From assembly GCA_023386635.1 (NCBI GenBank), contig JAEWJH010000059.1, positions 1 to 60,799 on the forward strand: 60,799 nucleotides of DNA, read 5' to 3'. Below the pieces are notes generated by a model that was not told the origin of the DNA, ran no database searches, and was given only the letters and a program-made list of their open reading frames with translations. This document shows, in pieces, positions 25,579 through 34,770 of the stretch (its first letter is position 1; every line of letters begins with the position of its first letter). Source of the DNA: Pseudomonadota bacterium. GTDB taxonomy: Bacteria; Pseudomonadota; Alphaproteobacteria; Rhizobiales; Xanthobacteraceae. Both the position numbers and the translations under genes were made by a program.

Positions 25579-26051
25579 TCGCGATGCTCGATCGTCTGCT
25601 GTTCAGCGCCATCACCCGGCGTTGGGAGGATGGCCGCATCGGCGCCTACTGCGCCGCGCTCGGAACCCGCAACGAGGCGATCACGCCGGTGGTGCTGGAA
25701 TCGCTGCAGACCATCGACACCAAGGCCGGCGGCTTGCTGACCCATGTGTCGGTGATGATCGCCGGCCTCGGCCTGATCGCGCCGATGGTGGCGAGCAACG
25801 ATGTCGAACTCGGGGTGATCATCTTCGAGATCGCCGTCTATCTGCTGATCGCGATCGGCTGCCTGCGCGCGCTGTCGGTGTTCCGCAGCGAACGGCTGAC
25901 GCCGTCTCATGCCGCCGAAGCCGTCAGCCGCGAGATCATTTTGCGTCGCGAGCTTTACGCGCTGTGCAATCAGGCGTCGATCGTGTTCACGATCATTGTC
26001 TTCATCAGTCTGCCTGTTCTGTATCTCTGGACGCCGGGGAAACTGCCGTGA
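25575..26051 (+). CDS. Small three-helix membrane protein between pheS and pheT
   Basis: Unknown function, 158 residues. Three hydrophobic segments are visible: about 52-72, 77-103 and 134-152. The stretch LESLQTIDTKAGGLLTHVSV before the first helix (D48, K50, A51) recalls the conserved start of PycTM/DUF5706 and SLATT-type membrane effectors, but this is only by eye, and no cyclase or other partner is nearby. The ATG overlaps the pheS stop and the TGA overlaps the pheT GTG, so all three genes are translationally coupled. Confidence 0.85.
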   Translation: MIAMLDRLLFSAITRRWEDGRIGAYCAALGTRNEAITPVVLESLQTIDTKAGGLLTHVSVMIAGLGLIAPMVASNDVELGVIIFEIAVYLLIAIGCLRALSVFRSERLTPSHAAEAVSREIILRRELYALCNQASIVFTIIVFISLPVLYLWTPGKLP

Positions 26052-28456
26052 AATTCACCCTTTCCTGGCTGAAGGATCACCTCACCACCGACGCCACGCT
26101 CGAGGAGATCGTCGAGAAGCTGACGATGATCGGGCTCGAGGTCGAGCACATCGACAATCCGGCGGAGAAATACGCGCCGTTCAAGGTGGTCGAGGTGCTG
26201 ACCGCCGTGCAGCATCCGAACGCGGATCGCCTGCGTGTCTGCACCGTCAACAACGGCACCGGCGCGCCGCTGCAGATCGTCTGCGGCGCACCGAATGCGC
26301 GCGCCGGCATCAAGGCCGTGCTCGGTCTGCCCGGCACCTATATTCCGTCGAAGGACATCACGCTCGCGGTCGGCAAGATCCGCGGCGTCGAGAGCCAGGG
26401 CATGATGATCTCCGGCGCGGAGATCGGCTTCAACGACGACCATAGCGGCATCATCGAGATGCCGGCGGATGCGCCGGTCGGCGCGCCGTTCGCCGAAGTG
26501 CTCGGCCTGAACGATCCGGTGATCGAGATCAATCTCACGCCGAACCGTCCGGACTGCACCGGCGTGTCGGGAATCGCCCGCGACCTCGGCGCGACGCTGA
26601 TCGGCACGTACCGCGACCGCGCGGTGAAGCAGATCAAGGGCGAATTCCCCTGCCCGGTGTCGGTGACGATCGAGACCGAGACGCTGTGCCCGGCGTTCGG
26701 ATTGCGTCTCGTGCGCGGCGTCAAGAACGGCCCGTCGCCGGACTGGGTACAGAAGCGGCTCAGCGCCATCGGCCTGCGGCCGATCAATGCGCTGGTCGAC
26801 ATCACCAACTACATCACCTTCGACCGCGGCCGGCCGCTGCATGTGTTCGACGCCAGGAAGGTGAAAGGCAACCTCTTCATCCGCCGCGCGCAGAACGGCG
26901 AGCAGTTGCTGGCGCTCGACGGCAAGACCTATACGCTCGACAACGCCATGTGCGTGATCGCCGACGACAATGGTCCGGAATCCCTCGCCGGCATCATGGG
27001 CGGCGAGCACTCCGGCTGCGACGAGACCACCACCGACGTGCTGATTGAGTCGGCGCTGTGGGACGAGATCAATATCGCCCAGACCGGCCGCAAGCTCGGC
27101 ATCAACACCGATGCGCGCTACCGCTTCGAGCGCGGCGTCGATCCGGCGTTCATGCTGCCGGGTCTCGACCTCGCGACGCAAATGGTGATCGAGATGTGCG
27201 GCGGCACGCCGTCGGAGATCGTTGTCGCCGGAACGGTGAAGGCGCCGGAGCGGGTGATCGACTTCCCGGTGAGCGAAGTGAAGCGCCTCGCCGGTCTCGA
27301 TGTGCCGGTGGCCGATATCAAGCGCACACTGGAGAAGCTCGGCTTTTTCACCGCCGGTCCCAACGAACGTCTGAAGGTCGCGGTGCCGTCGTGGCGTCCG
27401 GACGTGCACGGCAAGGCGGACCTCGTCGAGGAAGTCGTGCGCATCGCCGGCGTCGATCTGGTGCCGCTGACGCCGTTCCCGCGCCATGCCGATGCATTCA
27501 AGCCGGTGCTGACGCCGCTGCAATTGCGCACCCGCAAGGCCAAGCGTGCGCTCGCCGCACGCGGTCTCGTCGAAGCCGTCACATGGTCGTTCGTGTCGAA
27601 GACGCAGGCGACTCTGTTCGGCGGCGGACAGGCGGAACTGGCGCTCGCCAATCCGATCGCCGCCGAGCTCTCCGACATGCGGCCGAGCCTGCTCGCCGGC
27701 CTCGTCAGCGCCGCGCAGAAGAATGCCGACCGCGGATCGACCGATGTGGCCCTGTTCGAAGTCGGCCAGATTTTCCATGGCGATCAGCCGGATCAGCAGT
27801 TCACAGCCGCGAGCGGCGTGCGCCGCGCGCTGGCGCGTCCCGCGGGCGCCGGCCGGTTCTGGTCGTCGCCGGCCGCGCCGGTCGATGCGTTCGACGCCAA
27901 GGCCGATGCCTTCGCGGTGCTCGCCGCCGCCGGCGCACCGATGCAGGCGCTGCAGGTGGTGCCGGGCGGACCCGACTGGTTCCATCCCGGCCGCTCCGGC
28001 ACGATCCAGATCGGACCGCAGAACATCCTCGGTTATTTCGGCGAACTGCATCCGCGCATTTTTGCGGCGCTCGACGCCGAGGGACCGCTGGTGGCATTCG
28101 AGGTGATCCTCGAGCGTATCCCCGAGCCGAAGGCGAAGCCGACCCGCGCCAAGCCGGCGCTGGAACTGTCGCCGTTCCAGCCGGTGTCGCGCGACTTCGC
28201 CTTCATCGTCGCCCGCACCATCAAGGCCGGCGATATCGTCCGCACCGTGCAGGCGGCGGACAAGAAGCTGATCACCGCCGTTACGGTGTTCGACGTCTAC
28301 GAAGGCAAGGGCATCGATCCCGACAAGAAGTCGGTCGCGGTCGCGGTGACGATCCAGCCGCGCGACAAGACCATGACCGATCAGGAGATCGAAGCGTTGG
28401 CGGGCAAGATTGTCGCCGACGTCGCGAAGAAGAACGGCGGCGCGCTGCGCGGCTGA
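26048..28456 (+). CDS. pheT: Phenylalanyl-tRNA synthetase beta subunit
   Basis: Editing and tRNA-binding subunit of the same synthetase, 802 residues. It starts MKFTLSWLKDHLTTDATLEE at a GTG (26048) overlapping the previous stop (GTGA). The EMAPII-like tRNA-binding domain spans about 40-150 (VLTAVQHPNADRLRVCTVN), then B3/B4 and B5 domains, and the ferredoxin-fold anticodon-binding domain ends the protein (ELSPFQPVSRDFAFIVART). The frame is open far upstream, but family homology starts here. Confidence 0.97.
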   Translation: MKFTLSWLKDHLTTDATLEEIVEKLTMIGLEVEHIDNPAEKYAPFKVVEVLTAVQHPNADRLRVCTVNNGTGAPLQIVCGAPNARAGIKAVLGLPGTYIPSKDITLAVGKIRGVESQGMMISGAEIGFNDDHSGIIEMPADAPVGAPFAEVLGLNDPVIEINLTPNRPDCTGVSGIARDLGATLIGTYRDRAVKQIKGEFPCPVSVTIETETLCPAFGLRLVRGVKNGPSPDWVQKRLSAIGLRPINALVDITNYITFDRGRPLHVFDARKVKGNLFIRRAQNGEQLLALDGKTYTLDNAMCVIADDNGPESLAGIMGGEHSGCDETTTDVLIESALWDEINIAQTGRKLGINTDARYRFERGVDPAFMLPGLDLATQMVIEMCGGTPSEIVVAGTVKAPERVIDFPVSEVKRLAGLDVPVADIKRTLEKLGFFTAGPNERLKVAVPSWRPDVHGKADLVEEVVRIAGVDLVPLTPFPRHADAFKPVLTPLQLRTRKAKRALAARGLVEAVTWSFVSKTQATLFGGGQAELALANPIAAELSDMRPSLLAGLVSAAQKNADRGSTDVALFEVGQIFHGDQPDQQFTAASGVRRALARPAGAGRFWSSPAAPVDAFDAKADAFAVLAAAGAPMQALQVVPGGPDWFHPGRSGTIQIGPQNILGYFGELHPRIFAALDAEGPLVAFEVILERIPEPKAKPTRAKPALELSPFQPVSRDFAFIVARTIKAGDIVRTVQAADKKLITAVTVFDVYEGKGIDPDKKSVAVAVTIQPRDKTMTDQEIEALAGKIVADVAKKNGGALRG

Positions 28457-28465
28457 TCGTTCGCG

Positions 28466-29881
28466 TTACTCGCGCGAGCGGCGGCGGCGCGGCGCGCGCC
28501 GCTCCTGCTTCGTTTCCGGCTTCTCGTCCTTGATGGCGCCGATCTTGCGCAGCGCGGCTTCGGCCGCCCGCGTGCCGCTTTCCCACGCGCCCGTCACCGT
28601 GCCGCCGAGCGTATCGTGCACCGCATCGCCCGCGAACCAGACGCGCTCGCGCACAGGCGCCACGAGCTGTTTTCGCGCGGCATCACCGCCCGGCGCGGCT
28701 GAAGCGATGGCGCCCATGATCCACGGCTCCGCGTTCCAGCGTGTCGCCGTCTGCCGCTTCACCGCCGATTTCACATCGCTGCCGTAGAGATCGGCGAGCC
28801 ACGACACGGCGAAATCGGTCATCGCCGCCTCGCCCTGCGCGGACAATTCGGCACCGAACTTGCCGCCGACATCCACGGCGCACACCGTGCTGCCGTTGAC
28901 ATGCGCCAGCAGCGCGGCGGTGCGTGCTCCGGCCGCTTTCTCGAACACGAGATCGTTGGCCGCGAGGCCGAAAGGATTGCCGCTCATCTCCAGGCCGATG
29001 CGATCGCGGCTGCCGAGCTTCAACCGCGCGAAAGCGTCGACATAGGACTTCGGCAATTCCGGCGTGAACTTGATCGTGCCGGCGGCCAGCACGCTCGCCG
29101 ACGCGGTGACGATCACCGTGCGCGCACGCAGCCTGCCGCGTTCGGTCTCCACCTCCAGCGTCTTGAGCCATTCGATCTTCGTCGCCGGCGTCGAGAGCTG
29201 CACCGGAACGCCCTCGCCGAGCTTGGCGATCAGCGCGCCGAGCCCGCGCCGCACATAGGCCGGGCTGTCGCGCTCGCTCATGCGCGACAGATCGATCGCC
29301 GAGAGGTCGGCCAGATCGCGACCGGTGCCGTAAGCACCGAGCACGAAATCCACCGTCGGCTTCCAGTCGTCCAGGAGATCCTTCGGCAGCACGCGCACGG
29401 CCGCGATATCGCCCTTGCCGCGCACGGCATCGGCGATGGCGCGGCGCGAGCGAAACACCGATGCCAGAAAATCCTCGATCTCGCCTTCACGGCCGAAGCG
29501 GCGGCCGACGCGCAGCTTCTGCAGGCGCGGCCCTGTCGCGGTCTCGAACCCGGCCCGCGCCGCGAGCGGCAGCAGCGGATTGGTGTCGGCCGCATAGAGC
29601 GCATGCGCGCCGCGGTCGAATGCAGCGCCGAGGCTGCGCGTCTCGGTGAAGGCACGCCCGCCGATCCGGTTCGAGGCCTCGATCAGCACAAACCTGCGAC
29701 CCGCGGCAGCGACGCGGCGCGCGGCGGCGATGCCCGCGGCGCCCGCACCGACGATCACCACATCGACTTCGCCTGACGCCGGCACGGCGCCGAAAGCTGC
29801 ATTTTGCGCCGGATCGAACGCCGGCACGGCCGCGAATGCAGCCGACCCGGCAAGAAAGGAACGACGGCTAATTGTCGTCAT
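28466..29881 (-). CDS. Tat-exported flavin amine oxidase-like protein
   Basis: A 471-residue FAD-dependent oxidoreductase of the flavin amine oxidase family. The start carries a Tat signal, TTISRRSFLAGSAAF, so export of a folded protein is expected. The FAD-binding VDVVIVGAGAAGIAAARRVA is at about 39-58, with IEASNRIGGRAFT after it, and the C-terminal VWFAGDAVHDTLGGTVTGAW completes the FAD site. The tail is highly basic (ERRAPRRRRSRE). Substrate unknown. The ATG at 29881 puts the twin arginine at the correct place. Confidence 0.88.
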   Translation of the reverse strand: MTTISRRSFLAGSAAFAAVPAFDPAQNAAFGAVPASGEVDVVIVGAGAAGIAAARRVAAAGRRFVLIEASNRIGGRAFTETRSLGAAFDRGAHALYAADTNPLLPLAARAGFETATGPRLQKLRVGRRFGREGEIEDFLASVFRSRRAIADAVRGKGDIAAVRVLPKDLLDDWKPTVDFVLGAYGTGRDLADLSAIDLSRMSERDSPAYVRRGLGALIAKLGEGVPVQLSTPATKIEWLKTLEVETERGRLRARTVIVTASASVLAAGTIKFTPELPKSYVDAFARLKLGSRDRIGLEMSGNPFGLAANDLVFEKAAGARTAALLAHVNGSTVCAVDVGGKFGAELSAQGEAAMTDFAVSWLADLYGSDVKSAVKRQTATRWNAEPWIMGAIASAAPGGDAARKQLVAPVRERVWFAGDAVHDTLGGTVTGAWESGTRAAEAALRKIGAIKDEKPETKQERRAPRRRRSRE

Positions 29882-30091
29882 AGTATCCAAACGGTTTCCG
29901 GAGATGGGGCTACTCTGCCCGAACCCTTGATTCATCGCAAATCAGATGGCTAACGCGCGGTAAGCAACGCCGTTGCATGAACCAAAATGCAATGAGTCCG
30001 TGCGTAATCTCCATGCAAAGATCAATGCGTCAGAATTTGCGCATGCAGCGCAGCAAGACGCAGACGCCTTTGCGCCGGGGACGCGGGGCTC

Positions 30092-30889
30092 ATGAGTTTT
30101 GTGCTGGATCATGTCGGTGGCCTGATGGCCCGGTATCTCGACCGGGGCGGAGCCGACTATACGCCATTCACACCGAGCGACCCCGACGCGCTGCGCGCCG
30201 TGCTGCGGCCCGGCGACGTGCTGCTGGTGGAAGGCACCAACAAGATTTCCGGCATCATCAAATATCTGACGCAGTCGACCTGGTCGCACGCGGCGCTTTA
30301 CACCGGCCCGGTCGGCGACCGCACCACCGCCGAGGGCGAGCCGCTCGTTCTGGTGGAAGCCAATATCGGCCAGGGCGTCGTCGCCGCGCCGCTGTCGAAA
30401 TATTTCAAGTGCCACACCCGCATCTGCCGGCCGACCAGCCTGACCGCCGAGGATCGCGTGCGGGTCTGCACCTATGCGGCCGAGCGCATCGGCTTCGATT
30501 ACGACGTCAAGAACATCATCGACCTGATGCGCTATCTGATCCCGATGCCGGTCCCGCGCCGGTTTCGCCGCCGCATGCTGGCGCTCGGCTCCGGCCATCC
30601 GACACGGATCATCTGCTCGGCGCTGATCGCGCAGTCGTTCGAAGCGGTGCGCTATCCGATCCTGCCGACGGTGACGCGCGACGCCGAGATGCAGCGCGAG
30701 TTGATGGAGATCCGTCACTCCTCGCTCTATGCGCCGCGCGATTTCGATATCTCGCCCTATTTCGAGGTGGTGAAGCCGACGCTCGCCGGCGGCTTCGACT
30801 ACAAGGCAATGCAATGGAGCGACCGGCAGGCCGCCCTGCAACCGAAGCCCGAAACCCTGGCACCCGCTCCGGCCGCGGCCGCCGCTTGA
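30092..30889 (+). CDS. YiiX/YebB-like NlpC/P60-family cysteine hydrolase
   Basis: A 265-residue protein of the permuted papain-like YiiX group. The core motifs are LRPGDVLLVEGTNKISGIIK, STWSHAALYTG with the probable catalytic histidine, and ICSALIAQSF with the cysteine. No signal peptide is obvious. Substrates in this family include amide bonds in lipids or peptides; the actual one here is unknown. The C-terminal tail is Ala/Pro-rich. The next gene begins 49 bp downstream on the same strand. Confidence 0.82.
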   Translation: MSFVLDHVGGLMARYLDRGGADYTPFTPSDPDALRAVLRPGDVLLVEGTNKISGIIKYLTQSTWSHAALYTGPVGDRTTAEGEPLVLVEANIGQGVVAAPLSKYFKCHTRICRPTSLTAEDRVRVCTYAAERIGFDYDVKNIIDLMRYLIPMPVPRRFRRRMLALGSGHPTRIICSALIAQSFEAVRYPILPTVTRDAEMQRELMEIRHSSLYAPRDFDISPYFEVVKPTLAGGFDYKAMQWSDRQAALQPKPETLAPAPAAAAA

Positions 30890-30938
30890 TTTGCCGTGCT
30901 TCTGTTCTTACCTCTGCCTGCCGGCAGAGGGGACGAAG

Positions 30939-31673
30939 ATGTTCGACGCACTGGTGAAGGCCATCGCCCAGATGGGCACGCCGCCGTTCCGGCGGATCCT
31001 GCTGAAAGCCGTCGGTCTCGCGCTGCTGCTGATCGCCCTGATCGGCATCGGCCTGCAGCGCCTGTTTTCCTGGCTTGCCACCACCGGGGCCGGCTGGGCC
31101 GAGGTAACCACTGGCGTCGCGCCCCATGCCGCGTGGGATGTGCTGCTGTGGATCGTTTCCATTGCCGCCAGCCTCGGCATCCTGCTCGGCGGCATTTTCC
31201 TGATGCCGGCCGTGACGGCGTTCGTCGGCAGCTTCTTCGTCGACGAGATCGCCGAACACGTCGAGCGAGAACATTATCCGGCCGAACCGCCCGGCCAGGC
31301 GTTGCCGCTCGGCCGTGCCGCCATCGAAGGCACGCGCACCGCGCTGTTCGCTCTGCTGGTCTATATCGTCGCGCTGCCGTTCCTGCTGTTCGCCGGCATC
31401 GGCGTGTTTATTTTCTTTTTCGCGACCGCCTATCTGCTCGGCCGCGAATATTTCGAACTGGTGGCGATGCGGTTCATGCCGCCCGCCGACGCCAAGGCGC
31501 TGCGCCGCCTGCACCGCGGCACGGTTTTCATGGCGGGCCTCGCCATGGCGGCGTTCGTGTCGATCCCGATCGTCAATCTGGCGACGCCGCTGTTCGCCAC
31601 CGCGCTGGCGGTGCATGTCTACAAGCGGCTGGCCGGACCGCGCATCGAGCTGATCGAGCCGAAGCGGGTTTAG
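30939..31673 (+). CDS. EI24/CysZ-like integral membrane protein
   Basis: A 244-residue membrane protein of the EI24 (PF07264) family, whose bacterial member CysZ moves sulphate. Hydrophobic segments lie at about 20-45, 66-100, 138-165 and 195-225. Landmarks are FVGSFFVDEIAEHVEREHYP and AYLLGREYFELVAMRF. Sulphate transport is possible but not shown by context: no cys genes are nearby. The ATG at 30939 follows GGACGAAG. Confidence 0.82.
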   Translation: MFDALVKAIAQMGTPPFRRILLKAVGLALLLIALIGIGLQRLFSWLATTGAGWAEVTTGVAPHAAWDVLLWIVSIAASLGILLGGIFLMPAVTAFVGSFFVDEIAEHVEREHYPAEPPGQALPLGRAAIEGTRTALFALLVYIVALPFLLFAGIGVFIFFFATAYLLGREYFELVAMRFMPPADAKALRRLHRGTVFMAGLAMAAFVSIPIVNLATPLFATALAVHVYKRLAGPRIELIEPKRV

Positions 31674-31699
31674 CGGAAAGGACTTGCTCCTGGCTCCGC

Positions 31700-31804
31700 C
31701 TCATCCTGAGGAGGCCGCGGAGCGGCCGTCTCGAAGGATGCGGCATCTCGATTCTCGCCTCGTGGTTCGAGACGCATCGCTACGCGATGCTCCTCACCAT
31801 CAGG
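31700..31804. repeat. Bradyrhizobial-type intergenic repeat
   Basis: Contains CTCATCCTGAGGAG, GTCTCGAAGGATG, GGTTCGAGACGCATCG and TGCTCCTCACCATCAGG, segments I recognise from a dispersed intergenic element in Bradyrhizobiaceae. It fills the gap between the convergent EI24-like gene and nth. Confidence 0.7.
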
Positions 31805-31813
31805 CGACGGCAC

Positions 31814-32623
31814 TCACGCCGCCACGGTCTTCCCCGGCCACTTGCACAGATCGGCGATGATGCAGCGCTCGCACAGCGGCCGGCGCGCAAGACACGTATA
31901 GCGCCCGTGCAGGATCAGCCAGTGATGCGCGTGCTGCATGTACTTCGCCGGAATACGCGCGACCAGTTCGTCCTCGACCTCGCGCGGGTTCTTGCCCGGC
32001 GCCATGCCGGTGCGATTGCCGATGCGAAAGATATGCGTATCGACCGCCATGGTCGGCTCGCCGAATGCGATGTTGAGCACCACATTGGCGGTCTTGCGGC
32101 CGACGCCCGGCAGCGCTTCCAGCTCCTCGCGCGAGCGCGGCACCTTGCCGTGATGCTGCTCGACCAGCAGCCTGGCCAGCGCCGCGACGTTCTTCGCCTT
32201 GGTGCGATAAAGACCGATCGTCTTGATCAAGTCGCGGATGCGCACTTCGCCGAGCTTCGCCATCTTCTCCGGCGTGTCGGCGGCGGCAAACAATCCCGGG
32301 GTCGCTTTGTTGACGCCGGCATCGGTCGCCTGCGCCGACAGCACCACCGCGACCAGCAACGTGAACGCGTTGGTGTGGTGCAGCTCCCCCTTGGGATGCG
32401 GCTCGCGCGCGGCAAAGCGGCGAAAGGCCTCGTCGACCTCCGCATCCGTCCAGCGCGGGATATCGCCGTGCAGGGCCTTGGCATCCGCCATCATCTGCAA
32501 TTTGGCCTGCTGCGGCGACGGTTTCAGGGGGGCGGCCTTGCCGGCCTTCGCCTTGGCGAGTCTTGTTTTCGTTTTGGCGGCTTTGGCCGCGCGTTTCTTT
32601 GCCGGGATCGCTGGTTTTGCCAT
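31814..32623 (-). CDS. nth: Endonuclease III
   Basis: DNA glycosylase/AP lyase for oxidised pyrimidines. Of 269 residues, the first 45 are a Lys/Ala-rich basic tail. The helix-hairpin-helix LPGVGRKTANVV holds the catalytic lysine, AVDTHIFR the catalytic aspartate, and the four cysteines in CLARRPLCERCIIADLC bind the [4Fe-4S] cluster. The ATG at 32623 is used; an upstream in-frame ATG (32662) would overlap the divergent DUF2244 gene. Confidence 0.96.
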   Translation of the reverse strand: MAKPAIPAKKRAAKAAKTKTRLAKAKAGKAAPLKPSPQQAKLQMMADAKALHGDIPRWTDAEVDEAFRRFAAREPHPKGELHHTNAFTLLVAVVLSAQATDAGVNKATPGLFAAADTPEKMAKLGEVRIRDLIKTIGLYRTKAKNVAALARLLVEQHHGKVPRSREELEALPGVGRKTANVVLNIAFGEPTMAVDTHIFRIGNRTGMAPGKNPREVEDELVARIPAKYMQHAHHWLILHGRYTCLARRPLCERCIIADLCKWPGKTVAA

Positions 32624-32645
32624 GGTTCCGATATAGATTACCGGG

Positions 32646-33164
32646 ATGAGTGCCGACAACACGATGGCTCATGACACCGATGCACCGATTTTTGCGGCGC
32701 TGCTGACGCCGCATCGGTCGCTCGGCCGGAGCGGGTTCCTGATCGTGATGCTGCTGTTCGGCGGCGTCAGCTTCGTCGCCGGCATGGCGTTCCTGCTGAT
32801 GGGCGCGTGGCCGGTGTTCGGCTTCTTCGGCCTCGACGTGCTGCTGCTCTACCTCGCGTTCCGGATCAATTACCGCACCGCGGCTGCTTATGAGGAGGTT
32901 ACCGTCACCGCCACCGAACTGAAGGTGCGCAAGGTGACCCATCACGGCCGCGTGCGCGAATGGACGCTCAATCCGCTGTGGGTGCGGCTGGAAACCGTCA
33001 CCCACGAGGACTACGGCATGGAGAAGCTGCTGCTGGTCACCCGCGGCCGGGCCTTGCCGATCGCGACCCTGCTCGGCCCGAACGAGAAAGCAAGTTTCGC
33101 CAAGGCGCTCGCCACCGCGATCGGCGAAGCGAAACGCGGCCCGACCCGGACCGTGCTGCCGTGA
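32646..33164 (+). CDS. DUF2244 family membrane protein
   Basis: A 172-residue protein with two membrane helices (about 29-50 and 55-73) followed by a cytoplasmic domain of about 95 residues (ELKVRKVTHHGRVREWTLNP). It matches the DUF2244 family, widespread next to nth or cytochrome genes in alphaproteobacteria; function unknown. It is divergent from nth with only a 22-bp gap, so the two promoters must overlap. Confidence 0.85.
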   Translation: MSADNTMAHDTDAPIFAALLTPHRSLGRSGFLIVMLLFGGVSFVAGMAFLLMGAWPVFGFFGLDVLLLYLAFRINYRTAAAYEEVTVTATELKVRKVTHHGRVREWTLNPLWVRLETVTHEDYGMEKLLLVTRGRALPIATLLGPNEKASFAKALATAIGEAKRGPTRTVLP

Positions 33165-33216
33165 GGGCGCCAGAAATCGGGTGGCGCCACTTCCCCGCCG
33201 GGCCTAAATCGGGATC

Positions 33217-34128
33217 ATGCTGAACACCATGACCCCGTCTCTCATGAACATCGCCGCTGCCCTCACCACCGTGCCCCCGGTGAAGACCGCCGACACCGAT
33301 TACGACGTCGTGCGGCGCGCGATCGCCTTCATCTCCGAACGCTGGCGCGCGCAGCCGGAGATCGACGACATCGCCGCGGCGGCCGGTGTCACGTCGACCG
33401 AGCTGCATCATCTGTTCCGTCGCTGGGCCGGGCTGACGCCGAAGGATTTCCTGCAGGCGATCACGCTCGATCATGCACGCCTGCTGCTGCGCGATTCCGC
33501 GAGCGTGCTTGACGCGGCTTACGAGGTCGGTCTGTCCGGCCCGGGGCGGCTTCACGACTTGTTCGTCGCGCATGAGGCGATGTCGCCGGGCGAATGGAAA
33601 GCCGGCGGCGAAGGCCTGACGCTGAGTTATGGCTTCCACCCCTCGCCGTTCGGCATCGCGCTGGTGATCGCCACGCCGCGCGGCCTCGCCGGCCTCGCGT
33701 TCGCCGATGCCGGCGAGGAGCGCGGCGCGTTTGCCGACATGACCGGGCGCTGGCCGAAGGCCACCTATGTGGAAGATCGCGGGATAACGGCGCCGATCGT
33801 GCAGCGCATCTTCGATCAGGCGCGCTGGTGCGCGGAGCAGCCGCTCCGCGTCGTGCTGATCGGCACCGATTTCGAACTGCGCGTGTGGGAGACGCTGCTG
33901 ACGATCCCGATGGGCCGCGCGACCACCTATTCGGACATCGCCGCGAAGATCAGATCGCCGAAAGCCTCGCGCGCGGTCGGCGCCGCCGTCGGCAAGAACC
34001 CGATCAGCTTCGTGGTGCCGTGCCATCGCGTGCTCGGCAAAAGCGGCGCGATCACCGGCTATCATTGGGGCCTGACGCGCAAGCGCGCCATGCTCGGCTG
34101 GGAAGCCGGCAAGATCGCCGCCAGCTAA
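33217..34128 (+). CDS. AraC-type HTH / O6-methylguanine-DNA methyltransferase fusion
   Basis: Repairs O6-alkylguanine by transferring the alkyl group to its own cysteine. In 303 residues, an AraC-type helix-turn-helix (about 30-130) precedes the methyltransferase domain (about 140-300) with the acceptor C269 in FVVPCHRVLG. This resembles Ada without its N-terminal zinc and methylphosphotriester domain, so the usual Ada induction switch is missing. Several ATGs lie near the start (33217, 33229, 33247). Confidence 0.9.
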   Translation: MLNTMTPSLMNIAAALTTVPPVKTADTDYDVVRRAIAFISERWRAQPEIDDIAAAAGVTSTELHHLFRRWAGLTPKDFLQAITLDHARLLLRDSASVLDAAYEVGLSGPGRLHDLFVAHEAMSPGEWKAGGEGLTLSYGFHPSPFGIALVIATPRGLAGLAFADAGEERGAFADMTGRWPKATYVEDRGITAPIVQRIFDQARWCAEQPLRVVLIGTDFELRVWETLLTIPMGRATTYSDIAAKIRSPKASRAVGAAVGKNPISFVVPCHRVLGKSGAITGYHWGLTRKRAMLGWEAGKIAAS

Positions 34129-34144
34129 CCAGCGGCCGCGAAAG

Positions 34145-34768
34145 TCACGCCGCCAGTTCTTTGAGGTCCGCGACCGTGGCATCGGCATTGAGCCGGTAGA
34201 CCAGCGGCACGCCGGTCGCCAGCTCGCGCTTGAGAATCTGTTCCGGCGACAATCGATCGAGCACCATCACCAGCGCGCGCAGCGAGTTGCCGTGCGCGGC
34301 GACGATCACGCGCTCGCCGCGCAGCACCCGCGGCAGGATGTTCTGCACGTAATAGGGCAGCGTGCGCGCCAGCGTATCGCGCAGGCTTTCCCCGCCCGGC
34401 GGCGCGATGTCGTAAGAGCGGCGCCAGATATGCACCTGCTCCTCGCCCCACTTCTTGCGGGCGTCGTCCTTGTTCAGTCCCGACAGATCGCCGTAATCGC
34501 GCTCATTGAGCGCCTGATCGCGGGTGATCGGCAGATTGCTCTGGCCGAGTTCGGCGAGGATGAGATCGAGCGTGCGCTGCGCGCGCGACAGCGACGAGGT
34601 GAAGCCGACGTCGAACTGCAAGCCGAGCGCCTTGAGCCGCTGGCCGGCGGCTTTCGCCTCGGCGACGCCCTTCTCGGTCAGGCCGGGGTCCTTCCAGCCG
34701 GTGAACAGGTTTTGCAGATTCCATTCGCTCTGGCCGTGACGCACCAGAACCAGCAACCGATCGCTCAT
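34145..34768 (-). CDS. gpmA: 2,3-bisphosphoglycerate-dependent phosphoglycerate mutase
   Basis: Interconverts 3- and 2-phosphoglycerate in glycolysis and gluconeogenesis. The phosphohistidine is in VRHGQSEWN (H11), with GWKDPGLTEKG and LNERDYGDLSGLNKDDARKK as family marks. The ATG at 34768 gives 207 residues and lies two bases after the dapB stop, so the genes are cotranscribed. Length is at the short end for the family. Confidence 0.95.
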   Translation of the reverse strand: MSDRLLVLVRHGQSEWNLQNLFTGWKDPGLTEKGVAEAKAAGQRLKALGLQFDVGFTSSLSRAQRTLDLILAELGQSNLPITRDQALNERDYGDLSGLNKDDARKKWGEEQVHIWRRSYDIAPPGGESLRDTLARTLPYYVQNILPRVLRGERVIVAAHGNSLRALVMVLDRLSPEQILKRELATGVPLVYRLNADATVADLKELAA

Positions 34769-34770
34769 CG

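Noticed and set aside
25970..28051. A 693-codon open frame antisense to pheT
   Set aside because: Its translation is a low-complexity His/Arg/Glu mix, the shadow of pheT codon use, with no ribosome site.
31800..33005. A 401-codon open frame antisense to the DUF2244 gene and overlapping nth
   Set aside because: It is a frame-shifted shadow; nth in its own frame has all catalytic and cluster residues.
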